From: Verrucomicrobiaceae bacterium
GTDB taxonomy: Bacteria; Verrucomicrobiota; Verrucomicrobiia; Verrucomicrobiales; Verrucomicrobiaceae
Assembly: GCA_015075365.1 (NCBI GenBank)
Contig: JABTUN010000002.1
Coordinates: 1,674,001-1,738,000, forward strand
Length of the DNA stretch: 64,000 bases
Direction: 5' to 3'
Below are positions 9,592 through 18,284 of the stretch, one piece after another (the first letter of the stretch is position 1; each line of letters opens with the position of its first letter). The notes under the pieces were generated by a model, which did not search any database, was not told the DNA's origin, and saw only the letters and a list, made by a program, of their open reading frames with translations. Both the position numbers and the translations under genes were made by a program.

Positions 9592-9630
9592 TCGTTGACC
9601 GCCCATGACCGCCCGGCGGTCCGTGCCACT

Positions 9631-10605
9631 TTAGCGCCGCAGCACCCAGAGGTTGCGGTAGCGCACCGGATTGCCGTGGTTTTGCAGATAGATCGGGCCG
9701 GGCGTGTTCTCCTCCTTCTTCGGCGCGGCGGTGGTGCTGCCCGGAAGTTCCTGGTCCTGATGGATCACGACGCCGTTGTGTTTCACGGTGATCTTCGCAT
9801 TCGCGGTCTTTTTGCCCTGCGCGTCGTATTTCGCGGCGGTGAAGTCGATGTCATAGGTCTGCCACGTCAGCGGCGGCAGGCACATGTTCACCATGGGCGC
9901 CGCGATCTTGTAGAGCCCGCCGCATTCGTTGTCCTTCCCGTCGAGCGCAAAGCTGTCGAGCATCTGCACCTCGTAGCGCCCCTGGAGATACAGGCCGCTG
10001 TTGCCGCGCCCCTGGCCGCGTGCCTCCGGCATGAAGGGCAGCAGGAACTCCACATGAACTGTGCAATCGCCAAAGGTGTCCTCGCTCGTGACGCCCTGCT
10101 CCAGCGCGTTCAGCGCGGCGTCCACGCGCGAGTTGGGGAAGCGGTTCACGCCCTTGCCGTCGAAAAGCACCACCGCGCCCTCCGGCGGCGGCGCGCCGAG
10201 CGTGGGGGACGTGCGCGTCACCTTTTTCAGCGTGAATCTCTGCCCGCCGTCCTGGAGCGTCATCGTCTCGCCATCCGCCACCACATGCGCGGTCTCCAGG
10301 CGAAAAGTCGCCTTCACCCCGTCAGCATCGCGGCTGCCCTGCATGCGGACGTGCGGGCTGCGAACCCCGTCCCTGCCGGTCCCTGGCAGGCCGCCAGTGA
10401 AGCAGGCGGCCTCAAACTGCCCGCCTCCCTTCGCCCACACCTGCACCCCGACTTCCTCAGTGTCCGCCTTGCCTGTGTATTCGCCCTGGATCGCGTAGTC
10501 GTCCCCGGCCTCGATCACGCTGAGATACGCGGGCGGCTTCGGTGGCTTGGGCTGCTGGGCGTGAAGGACGGTGGAGAGGACGAGAAGCGGGAAGATCAGG
10601 CGCAT
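9631..10605 (-). CDS. DUF1080 (3-keto-disaccharide hydrolase-like) secreted protein
   Basis: 324 residues from the ATG at 10605, opening a signal peptide (MRLIFPLLVLSTVLHAQQ). After an N-terminal region of about 110 residues comes a concanavalin-like beta-sandwich typical of DUF1080: GAVVLFDGKGVNRF, TVHVEFLLPFMP, NSGLYLQGRYEVQMLDSF, then GPIYLQNHGNPVRYRNLWV at the C-terminus. DUF1080 domains have been linked to hydrolysis of 3-keto-glycosides and to carbohydrate binding. It converges with the TIM-barrel gene ending at 9591, so the DUF1501, TIM-barrel and DUF1080 genes form a local carbohydrate group. Confidence 0.88.
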   Translation of the reverse strand: MRLIFPLLVLSTVLHAQQPKPPKPPAYLSVIEAGDDYAIQGEYTGKADTEEVGVQVWAKGGGQFEAACFTGGLPGTGRDGVRSPHVRMQGSRDADGVKATFRLETAHVVADGETMTLQDGGQRFTLKKVTRTSPTLGAPPPEGAVVLFDGKGVNRFPNSRVDAALNALEQGVTSEDTFGDCTVHVEFLLPFMPEARGQGRGNSGLYLQGRYEVQMLDSFALDGKDNECGGLYKIAAPMVNMCLPPLTWQTYDIDFTAAKYDAQGKKTANAKITVKHNGVVIHQDQELPGSTTAAPKKEENTPGPIYLQNHGNPVRYRNLWVLRR

Positions 10606-10678
10606 GACGGACGAACGGCAGGAGACGAGGAGGAATTGCACTCGCCGTCGCCGCCTTCATGTGCTTTTTCCGCGGTCC

Positions 10679-12481
10679 ATGACCGCCACGGCCCCGATCA
10701 CCAACATCTCCTGCTACCAGTTCGCGCCGCTTTCCGGCCTGAAGGAGCTGCGCGCGCGTCTGCTGGCGTTTTGCAAGGAGCGCGGACTCAAGGGCACGAT
10801 CCTGCTGAGCGAGGAAGGCATCAACATGTTCGTCGCTGGCGCGCGCGAGGATGTGGACGCGCTGGTGGACGATCTGCGCCGCATTCCCGGCCTCGAAGGG
10901 CTGAAACCGAAATACAGCCAAAGCGTGGACCAGCCTTTCCGCCGCATGCTCGTGCGCATCAAGAAGGAGATCATCGCCTTCGGCGTCGAAGGCATCGAAC
11001 CGGCAAAGTACACCTCGCCCCGCTTGGAGCCCAAGGTGCTCAAGCAGTGGCTCGACGAGGGCAGGCCGGTCGTCCTCTACGACACACGCAACGACTACGA
11101 GGTGAAGCTCGGCACCTTCCGAGGTGCGATTCCCGCGGGGATCGACCACTTCCGCGATTTCCCCGCTGCCGTGGCCAAGCTGCCGCCCGAACTCAAGAAG
11201 GCGGAGATCGTGTCCTTCTGCACAGGCGGCATCCGTTGCGAAAAAGCCGCGCCATTCATGGAGCGCGCGGGGTTTGAGCACGTGTGGCAGCTCGAGGGCG
11301 GGATTCTCAAATACTTCGAGGAATGCGGCGGCGCGCATTACGACGGCGAGTGTTTTGTGTTCGACCAGCGCGTCGGCGTCGATCCCGCGCTCTCAGAAAC
11401 GGAGTCCGCGCAGTGCTTCGTCTGCCAGACACCGCTGACGGCGGAGGACCAGGCCGATCCGCGCTACGTGGCGCATGTTTCGTGTCCTTACTGCTTCAAA
11501 ACGACCGAGGAGCAGCAGCGCGAGCAGATCGAGCAACGTCATGCCGCCATCCGCGCCGCCACCACGCCGCTGCCGGGCAGTGTGCCGTATGATCACGAGC
11601 GCCCGCTGCACATTCCAGCCGCCTGTGATCAAAAGACGATCGTCGATGCCTTCGATCACGTCATGCCGCACATCGGGCGCGAGGTCTGGCTGCAAACGGC
11701 GCAGAACGGCCGCCTCACCGGCAAGGATGGCCGGCCCGTCTCCGCGGATCACATCGTGCGCGCGGGCGAGCACTACCTGCATCACACGCCCGCCATGCGC
11801 GAGCCGGACGTCAATCCCGGCATCCGCGTCCTGCATGAGGACGAGGCCATCCTCGTGCTCAACAAGCCCGCGCCGCTGCCCGTGCACGTCGGCGGCCGGT
11901 TCAATCGCAACACACTGCAATACATTCTCAACCTCGTCTGGCATCCGCTGCGTCCTCGCACCGTGCATCGCCTCGATGCCAGCACGACCGGCGTGATGCT
12001 GCTGTGCAAGACGCAGCACTTTGCGAGGCTCGTGCAGCCGCAGTTCGAGCGCGGCGAGGTGGGAAAAGTCTATCTCGCCCGCGTCCAGGGCCATCCGGCG
12101 TGGGATGCGTTCACTTGCGACGCGCCGGTAAGCGCCGAGGCGGGCAAACTCGGCGGCAGAACGGTCGATGAGGCCGGTCAGGAGGCCAAAACAGAGTTCC
12201 GCGTGCTGCGACGCGACTCCGACGGCACCGCGCTCGTCGAAGCCCGCCCCATCACCGGCCGCACAAATCAAATCCGCATCCACCTCTGGCATCTGGGGCA
12301 TCCCATTCTCGGTGACGCGGCCTATCTGCCCGGTGGCCAGGTCGGCGAGACGCAAACACTCGCCGTCACGGATCCGTCGCTGTGCCTTCACGCGTGGAAG
12401 CTGGCCTTCAACCACCCGCTGACGAAACAACGCGTCGAATTCGAGGCCGGAAAGCCCGCCTGGGCCCACATTGAACCTTGA
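10679..12481 (+). CDS. Fusion: TrhO-type tRNA U34 hydroxylase (rhodanese) + RluA-family pseudouridine synthase
   Basis: 600 residues from the ATG at 10679. The N-terminal half is a complete TrhO/YceA (UPF0176) protein: an acylphosphatase-like domain (GLKGTILLSEEGINMFVAG), a rhodanese domain with active-site loop FCTGGIRCEKAAPFM (Cys181, Cys187), and a C-terminal Cys pair region (CFVCQTPL, VSCPYCF). From about residue 315 it continues without a stop into an RluA-type pseudouridine synthase with the catalytic VHRLDASTTGVMLL (Asp433), GKVYLARVQG and PITGRTNQIRIHLWHLGHPI. Both halves keep their key residues. TrhO converts U34 to 5-hydroxyuridine in tRNA; RluA-type enzymes isomerise uridines in rRNA or tRNA. 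The fusion suggests a shared RNA substrate. Confidence 0.93.
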   Translation: MTATAPITNISCYQFAPLSGLKELRARLLAFCKERGLKGTILLSEEGINMFVAGAREDVDALVDDLRRIPGLEGLKPKYSQSVDQPFRRMLVRIKKEIIAFGVEGIEPAKYTSPRLEPKVLKQWLDEGRPVVLYDTRNDYEVKLGTFRGAIPAGIDHFRDFPAAVAKLPPELKKAEIVSFCTGGIRCEKAAPFMERAGFEHVWQLEGGILKYFEECGGAHYDGECFVFDQRVGVDPALSETESAQCFVCQTPLTAEDQADPRYVAHVSCPYCFKTTEEQQREQIEQRHAAIRAATTPLPGSVPYDHERPLHIPAACDQKTIVDAFDHVMPHIGREVWLQTAQNGRLTGKDGRPVSADHIVRAGEHYLHHTPAMREPDVNPGIRVLHEDEAILVLNKPAPLPVHVGGRFNRNTLQYILNLVWHPLRPRTVHRLDASTTGVMLLCKTQHFARLVQPQFERGEVGKVYLARVQGHPAWDAFTCDAPVSAEAGKLGGRTVDEAGQEAKTEFRVLRRDSDGTALVEARPITGRTNQIRIHLWHLGHPILGDAAYLPGGQVGETQTLAVTDPSLCLHAWKLAFNHPLTKQRVEFEAGKPAWAHIEP

Positions 12482-12505
12482 ACTTGGAACCTGGAACTCC
12501 TACTG
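12471..12505 (+). repeat. Heptamer repeat run, copy 2, overlapping a stop codon
   Basis: Units TTGAACC, TTGAACT, TGGAACC, TGGAACT, CCTACTG follow each other in phase. The first unit supplies the last codons of the TrhO/pseudouridine synthase fusion, whose TGA stop is at 12479-12481. Confidence 0.6.
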
Positions 12506-12511
12506 CCACGC

Positions 12512-13267
12512 ATGCCCGCCGACACCCGCGAAATCATCCTTGAAGCCCGCGATTTGACCCGCGAGTTCGACGGCGTGAAGGCGCTCGACCGGTTTTCCTT
12601 CCAGCTCCACCGCGGCGAGGTGCTCGGCCTGCTCGGCGCGAACGGCGCGGGCAAGACCACGGCGATGAACTGCCTCCTCGGCCTCACGCTGCCCACCAGC
12701 GGCGAATTGTTCGCCTTCGGCCTGCCGCTGCACCAGCACCGCATCGAGATCCTGAAGCGCGCCAATTTCTCCTCCGCCTACACCGCCCTGCCCGGCAATC
12801 TGCTCGTGCGGCAGAATTTGAGCGTCTTCGCCCGCATCTACGGCGTGCCGGACCGCAAAAAGAAAATCGCCGGGCTGATGGAGCTGCTGGAGATCTCCCA
12901 CCTCGCCGGCCGCGTCACCGGCCAGCTCTCCGCCGGTGAATCCACCCGCGTGAACCTCGTGAAGGCCTTCTTGAACGATCCCGAGCTTCTCATGCTCGAC
13001 GAGCCCACCGCATCCCTCGATCCCGACATCGCCGACAAGGTGCGCAAGGTCGTGCGCAAGGTGCAGCGGGAGCGGGACATCGGCATCCTCTACACCTCCC
13101 ACAACATGCGTGACATCGAGGAGGTCTGTGATCGCGTCATCTTCCTCCACAAGGGCAGGATCGTCTGCGAAGGCACGCCGGGAGAGATCGTCTCCCGCTC
13201 CAGCAGCACCTCCCTGGAGGACGTCTTCATCAAAATCGCCCGCGATGGCGAGATCATCGAATCGTAG
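12512..13267 (+). CDS. ABC transporter ATP-binding protein
   Basis: 251 residues with all nucleotide-binding motifs: Walker A GANGAGKTT, signature QLSAGESTRVNLVKAF, Walker B LLMLDEPTASLD, and the H-loop TSHN. It is of the daunorubicin-resistance/ABC-2 export type. The matching ABC-2 permease is probably the gene at 18285-19082 on the same strand, now about 5 kb away with an unrelated cassette between. The start at 12512 lies 30 nt after the fusion gene, so the two may be co-transcribed. Confidence 0.92.
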   Translation: MPADTREIILEARDLTREFDGVKALDRFSFQLHRGEVLGLLGANGAGKTTAMNCLLGLTLPTSGELFAFGLPLHQHRIEILKRANFSSAYTALPGNLLVRQNLSVFARIYGVPDRKKKIAGLMELLEISHLAGRVTGQLSAGESTRVNLVKAFLNDPELLMLDEPTASLDPDIADKVRKVVRKVQRERDIGILYTSHNMRDIEEVCDRVIFLHKGRIVCEGTPGEIVSRSSSTSLEDVFIKIARDGEIIES

Positions 13268-13590
13268 AGGGAATCAGGCACCGATCATTCCGCCACAGCC
13301 TCAGCTAAGATTTTGCACCCGCCTGCTTCCCCACGCTCATACAATTGCCCGAAGGTTCTCTTATTACCATTTGATCAAATCCGAGGCTCGTAGGTCCAGT
13401 TGTTTTGCGGCATTCACCCGGCGCAAATCGCCATTTTAGAATCTAAGCCGAGTTTTGGGCTTAGTTTTGGAGTAGACTGTGTTCGTGAATTCTACTTAAA
13501 TATGAGCGTTTTAAAGATCGATAAACAATTGAGAGCAACAAACCCGTGCCTGCTGGCAGCATCAAATCCCAACTTTCGACCTAAACCTCT
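13268..13590. other. AT-richer intergenic stretch at the left edge of the inserted cassette
   Basis: No gene is supported here. The DNA looks visibly richer in A and T than its surroundings. At 13443-13464 there is a 7-bp stem (CTAAGCC/GGCTTAG, 8-nt loop) followed by TTTT, which could act as a weak terminator. AT-rich sequence at 13480-13530 could hold the promoter of the SGNH-hydrolase gene. I see no terminal inverted repeat or obvious target duplication. Confidence 0.4.
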
Positions 13591-14871
13591 ATGAAAAAGT
13601 CATCACCCAGAAGAGCATCATCGGCTGCTAAGAAAATGGCATCTGTCGGGGGTACCCGGAGAGTTCTTGTCAATAGGGCTAGCAAGAAGACATCTGCGCC
13701 AAGGAACACCGTTGAAGCGGCGACCAACATGGTGAAAAAGTCTGGGGGACCGGTGACACTGGGGGAAGCTAAATCCCTCGCCGGAGTAAGAGGTGCTATA
13801 GTGCCCCCCCATGGCCCTAGGCGGACACCTGGTGGACAACAGCATGCACCAAGCCGGGCCATGGCTGTGACTGGTAAGAGCACAGGCTCGCTGGCCGTCA
13901 GCGTGGCCCAACAAAAATTACAACTCAGGGAGGCCGAGCGGCAGGAGCGGCTGACCCGCGAGAAGGAATACACAGCGACGCTGAGAATCATGATAAAGCG
14001 CGGTGTGAAGGGGTTAGAGTCTGCACAGACTGCGGCCACCGGCCCGAGGCGTGTCGCACGCGCCAGCGGTGGACGTCGAGGGCCCGCAGGCGCGCCCGGG
14101 GCACAGGCGCAGGCTGGTCGGCCACTACAAATACTGGCGGAGGGTGACTCGTGGTTCGATTATGGTGTGCCGGCTTTCGGCGGCAGCATCATTCCGCGTT
14201 TGGAAAAAAAGATCGGCGTGCCGATCCTGAACTTGGCGAAAGGTGGAGACGAGGTGCAGAACATGCTGCGCGTGGACCAGCGCCGCACCCTGCAAAGGCA
14301 TCTGGAACAGGGCTGTCCAGCAGGCGGGAATTGGGACGTGCTTCTATTTTCGGGAGGTGGCAATGACATCGTGGGCGACCGAATGGCAGTGTGGATGCGT
14401 GAGTTCGATCCGTCCATCAAGCCTTGGCAGCATGTGTCCATGCGTCACTTCAAACCTTCGCTGGACCTGCTCAAGGCCGGGTATGAGAGCCTGATCGCCC
14501 TGCGTGACCAGTACAGCCCGGAGACGCACCTGATTTTTCACACTTATGATTATGCTTGGCCGGACGGTCGCGGGGTGTGCTGGCTGGGTCCGTGGCTGGA
14601 GCCAACCTTCACACTGCGCCGGTTTCCGACGTTTCCAGAAAACACGGCTTCGTTTGAGGTGGTAAAGTGGATGCTGGGCCAGTTTGCAAAACTGATGGAG
14701 AGCTTCACCAGTAAGAGCCGCCGCATTACGGTAATCAACGGGCAAGGCACACTGCCGGTGCAAAAGGGGTCCTGGCACAATGAGTTGCATCCTTCCAAGA
14801 CAGGCTTTGAAACCCATGCGGATCTTTTTCATCAGAAGCTGCGCCAGCTTTTTCCGGGACGGGTTCTTTGA
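13591..14871 (+). CDS. SGNH/GDSL-type hydrolase with long basic low-complexity N-terminus
   Basis: 426 residues. Residues 1-180 are rich in Lys, Arg, Ala, Ser and Gly (MKKSSPRRASSAAKKMASVG), probably disordered, with a possible short coiled coil (QQKLQLREAERQERLTREKE). Residues 180-426 carry SGNH blocks: block I AEGDSWFDYG with nucleophile Ser187, block II NLAKGGDEV, block III SGGGNDIVGD with Asn258, and block V WHNELHPSKTGF with His400. The residue three before that His is Asn rather than the usual Asp. There is no signal peptide, so it may act in the cytoplasm. It lies 184 nt upstream of the protease-CHAT gene in a cassette that splits an ABC transporter pair. The substrate is unknown. Confidence 0.82.
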   Translation: MKKSSPRRASSAAKKMASVGGTRRVLVNRASKKTSAPRNTVEAATNMVKKSGGPVTLGEAKSLAGVRGAIVPPHGPRRTPGGQQHAPSRAMAVTGKSTGSLAVSVAQQKLQLREAERQERLTREKEYTATLRIMIKRGVKGLESAQTAATGPRRVARASGGRRGPAGAPGAQAQAGRPLQILAEGDSWFDYGVPAFGGSIIPRLEKKIGVPILNLAKGGDEVQNMLRVDQRRTLQRHLEQGCPAGGNWDVLLFSGGGNDIVGDRMAVWMREFDPSIKPWQHVSMRHFKPSLDLLKAGYESLIALRDQYSPETHLIFHTYDYAWPDGRGVCWLGPWLEPTFTLRRFPTFPENTASFEVVKWMLGQFAKLMESFTSKSRRITVINGQGTLPVQKGSWHNELHPSKTGFETHADLFHQKLRQLFPGRVL

Positions 14872-15055
14872 GGATTGCCGCCGTTTGCTGTCCCTGCCGC
14901 TAGATGCGAGACAATTCGTTGAGCTACCCCGTCACTTCGCGAGAATCTGTGCGGCTGACACTGGTCCGGGTGAGTAGCGATGGTGATGACTCAAGCCAAC
15001 AGCCCTACCAACTTGAAAGCTCCCGGTCTACAAACCAAGAAACCACCTCCCACTT

Positions 15056-17827
15056 ATGTCCATCATCGCCTGCAGACCCCGAATCATGAGCCCGGAGCGC
15101 GAGGCCTCGGCGCAGCGCCGCAGCATCGAAATCAATCCGGAAAACGAGGTAGTCTTCAGGAAGGCGATGAGTGGTCGGCGGAGCGACCGACGGCTAGCGC
15201 TGGTGAAGGGCTTTCGCTGGCCGAAGTCCGGGGTGCTGCTTTCTGTCCAGTTTCTGGACACTAAGTCCAAGGATCTACGCAGGACCATTCTAAGGCACAT
15301 GAACGCCTGGAACAAGACGGCGAACATCAAGTTCACGGAAACGAACGGGATGGGCCATGTGCGCATCACTCGCACGAAGGGGGGCGGGCACTGGTCATGG
15401 GTGGGCACACAGATCCTGGAGATTACGGACCCGGATGAGCCGACGATGAATCTCGATAGCTTCACAATGAAGACGCTCGAATCGGAATTTTTCCGCGTGG
15501 TGCGGCATGAGGCGGGGCACACTCTGGGTTTTGACCATGAGCATCTGCGCGGGGAGTTCGTGAGCAGGATTGATGTGGAGAAGGCGATCGCGTATTATGC
15601 AGAGCCGCCCAACGAGTGGACGGAGCAGGACACGCGCGAGCAAGTGCTGACGCCGCTGGAGAAGAAGTCTATGATGGGCACGACGGTGGCGGACCCGCTG
15701 TCTATTATGTGCTATCATGTACCAGCGGAGATCACGACAGATGGCGTGGCGATTCCCGGTGGCGTGAACATCAGCCAGCGGGATTTTGAGTTTGCCGGAA
15801 AGGTTTATCCGAAAACGGGTAAACCGCCGCAACTGCCCAAGGCGAAGAAGGCCCCTGCCACCCCAGACGGCTTGGGCCGCGAGCGTAGGCTGGACGAACT
15901 CTGGAGCGCTGACCGAAGGACATCGCCGCCAGGAAACGAACGGGAGCGCCCGCCCGCGATTCCTGATGGGGCGGATACTTTCCATCTGGTGGTAATGGAT
16001 GAGTTCGACCCTAACGAAATGCTCAACCCGTTAGGCGTGGGGAGCACGTCAAAGCCAAAACCCAAGAAGCCTAGACCGAAATATGCTCGCGTCTTCGCCA
16101 GCTATGCTGGCGCGCGGGTGGACAGCGCTATGCGCCTGCGGGCGGACAAGGGCGAGCCTCCGACGCCCTTTGGTAGCATCATCGCAGTGCATGAGGAGAT
16201 TAAGGGATACACGAATCGTGAGAAAGGCAGTCTGCCTGACGACAAGAAGATGATTGACTTCGGCATCAATCTTTTTGATGCCCTATTTCAGGGAGATGTG
16301 CTGAGGCTCTATGATGAGGCCCGCTCGCGCCAGCGTAACCGGAAGTTGGATATTGTCTTCACATCAATGATCCCGTGGATCGCGGAGAAGCCCTGGGAAT
16401 TCGCCTATGACAAAGTGCGCTGTAGTTTTCTGGCCACAGAGGACATTCATCTGATCCGTAATGTGCTTACGGCCATGCCGGCGAGTATCATTCCACCTCG
16501 CGCCGGGCCGCTCCGCCTTCTTGTGGTTTCCGCGCAGCCGGTGGGCTTTGGTCGGCTGTCCGTCGAGCAGGAGGTCAAGGTGATCCTGCGAGGATTCCTG
16601 CCGCTAATTGACGCCGGCTGCATCACTGTGGAAGTGCTGGCTCATGCGACACCCAGCTTACTGCATAGCAGGCTGCAGACAGAGTCTTTCGACGTGGTGC
16701 ATTTCATCGGTCATGGGAAGTTTGACGAGGCGACGCAGACGGGTTCGCTAATTTTTGAGAACGACCGTGGCGGCCAGTACGAACTGGGGGAGCGCTCCGT
16801 CCGCGAGATATTCTGCCAGCGCGGTGTGCGGCTGGTGTTTCTTAACGCTTGCCAGACGGGCTCAGGTGGGCGGGCGGACTTCAACAAGGGCGTGGCGCAG
16901 TCCTTGGTAGCACATGGGCTGCCAGCGCTGGTGGCTAACCAATACAGCGTTCTAGACTCCTCGGCCACGTCCTTCGCGCAGCACTTTTACTGGGCGATGG
17001 CGCAGGGCATGAGCATCGGCCAGGCGGCGCGTGAGGCGCGGATCGCGGTGAACTACTCGCTCTCGGGCGAACTGATCGACTGGGCGGTGCCGGTGGTGTA
17101 TGCGCGTGACCCGAACATGACGCTGTGTCAGAAGCCTGCGATGGCAGACTCGACACCGGTCACCGCCGTGCGCCGCAGCGCCTACGAGGCCATACATGAC
17201 CGGCCTTTGCGTGTGGCCTGCTGGGACATTGACAATGTGTTCCCTGCCCTGGACCAGACACTGAAGGTGATGAACGAGGCCCAAACCACCTTTGGCTTTG
17301 AGCTGGTGGCCTTGTCCGCGCCTACCGACGCATGGGACATGTCAAACAAGGCTGAGGATGGCTCACCATATCTGTGGGCGAACAAGGTGGCCGACCGCCT
17401 TTCTCCGTCGGCGGTGGATCTCGGTGTCAATGTGCTGATATGCATCACACGCCACTGGATGTGTGATGATGAATCAGTCAACATCTACGGCTGGTGGCCG
17501 GACCACAAGGAGGTCCCTGTGGCGCTGTTCTCCTGCGCGGGTCTGGAGGATCTGAAGCCGGAGGGCCCGATGACCGACCAAGCCCTGGCGAATGTGATCG
17601 TGCTGCTGCTGGCCGGCTTTCTGGGAGAGAAGGACACCCACGCCAAAGGTGCCAAGGACTGCCCGCTGTACCGGAACACTGAGCGCGACTTCAGCCACAT
17701 GATCGGACGGCAAAAGTTCGATAAGAGCTGCCGCGCCGCCTTGAAAAAAAACCTTCCCGATGAGCTTCTCGCGCTTGAGCTGCTGCTAAAGGCGTTTCAG
17801 CGGAAAACTGGCAGGAAAGCCGGCTGA
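15056..17827 (+). CDS. Zinc metalloprotease + CHAT caspase-like protease, with unknown C-terminal domain
   Basis: 923 residues, no signal peptide. Residues ~40-265 form a metzincin-type protease with HEAGHTLGFDHEH (His151, Glu152, His155, His161) and a Met-turn LSIMCYHVP (Met218). After a Pro/Lys-rich linker (residues 325-345), residues ~345-690 are a CHAT domain: INLFDALFQGDVLRLYDEAR, PWEFAYDKVRCSFLA, catalytic His553 in VVHFIGHGKF and Cys599 in VFLNACQTGSGG. Residues ~710-923 match nothing I recognise; they include LGVNVLICITRHWM and FDKSCRAALKK. CHAT proteases are recurrent effectors in bacterial conflict and programmed-death systems. Both proteases keep their catalytic residues. A second start at 15086 (MSPEREAS) is possible. 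Confidence 0.88.
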   Translation: MSIIACRPRIMSPEREASAQRRSIEINPENEVVFRKAMSGRRSDRRLALVKGFRWPKSGVLLSVQFLDTKSKDLRRTILRHMNAWNKTANIKFTETNGMGHVRITRTKGGGHWSWVGTQILEITDPDEPTMNLDSFTMKTLESEFFRVVRHEAGHTLGFDHEHLRGEFVSRIDVEKAIAYYAEPPNEWTEQDTREQVLTPLEKKSMMGTTVADPLSIMCYHVPAEITTDGVAIPGGVNISQRDFEFAGKVYPKTGKPPQLPKAKKAPATPDGLGRERRLDELWSADRRTSPPGNERERPPAIPDGADTFHLVVMDEFDPNEMLNPLGVGSTSKPKPKKPRPKYARVFASYAGARVDSAMRLRADKGEPPTPFGSIIAVHEEIKGYTNREKGSLPDDKKMIDFGINLFDALFQGDVLRLYDEARSRQRNRKLDIVFTSMIPWIAEKPWEFAYDKVRCSFLATEDIHLIRNVLTAMPASIIPPRAGPLRLLVVSAQPVGFGRLSVEQEVKVILRGFLPLIDAGCITVEVLAHATPSLLHSRLQTESFDVVHFIGHGKFDEATQTGSLIFENDRGGQYELGERSVREIFCQRGVRLVFLNACQTGSGGRADFNKGVAQSLVAHGLPALVANQYSVLDSSATSFAQHFYWAMAQGMSIGQAAREARIAVNYSLSGELIDWAVPVVYARDPNMTLCQKPAMADSTPVTAVRRSAYEAIHDRPLRVACWDIDNVFPALDQTLKVMNEAQTTFGFELVALSAPTDAWDMSNKAEDGSPYLWANKVADRLSPSAVDLGVNVLICITRHWMCDDESVNIYGWWPDHKEVPVALFSCAGLEDLKPEGPMTDQALANVIVLLLAGFLGEKDTHAKGAKDCPLYRNTERDFSHMIGRQKFDKSCRAALKKNLPDELLALELLLKAFQRKTGRKAG

Positions 17828-18284
17828 AGAGGAGACACGAGATCGCTGGAAACGGGGTCATGCAACCGCTTGACAAGAAGTTCGCATTCATGAGTTCGGG
17901 GCATGTTTCCTTCAGACTGAGCTACCATTCCTCCGGCACCTTCTTCAGCGCGCCCTTTCCGTCAAGACGCCGCCACGGCGGCCCCGTGCTGCCGTGGTCT
18001 TGCGACTTTCCCGGCTGGGAACCGGCGATGCAGGGGGGGAGGTCCGGCCCCGTTCGCCATGGCGAACGCGACAAGGGGCGTGCGGTGGCATGATCGGTAC
18101 CATAAACGCAGTGCTCCCTTTCTACCATCTCCTGTTCCCGGCCCGATCACCGTGCCCCCTGCACACTTCAACAGACTCAATCTGCGGGACCGCAAACTTG
18201 ATGGACAACCCGGGAGTCCAGGCCGGCTGCCCCTGGTGGATGTCAGTTGATGACATGGGCGGTCTGTCCCATTCTCCGCGCCCC
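17828..18284. other. Intergenic stretch at the right edge of the inserted cassette, with palindromes
   Basis: No gene is supported. It contains a 7-bp stem at 17973-17997 (CCACGGC/GCCGTGG) and a perfect 16-bp palindrome at 18052-18067 (GTTCGCCATGGCGAAC). The permease reading frame is open upstream of its ATG at 18285, but the translation there looks non-coding. The promoter now serving the permease probably lies here. Confidence 0.4.

Noticed and set aside
17860..18093. Small plus-strand frame in the gap before the ABC permease
   Set aside because: No start signal, no family and biased composition.
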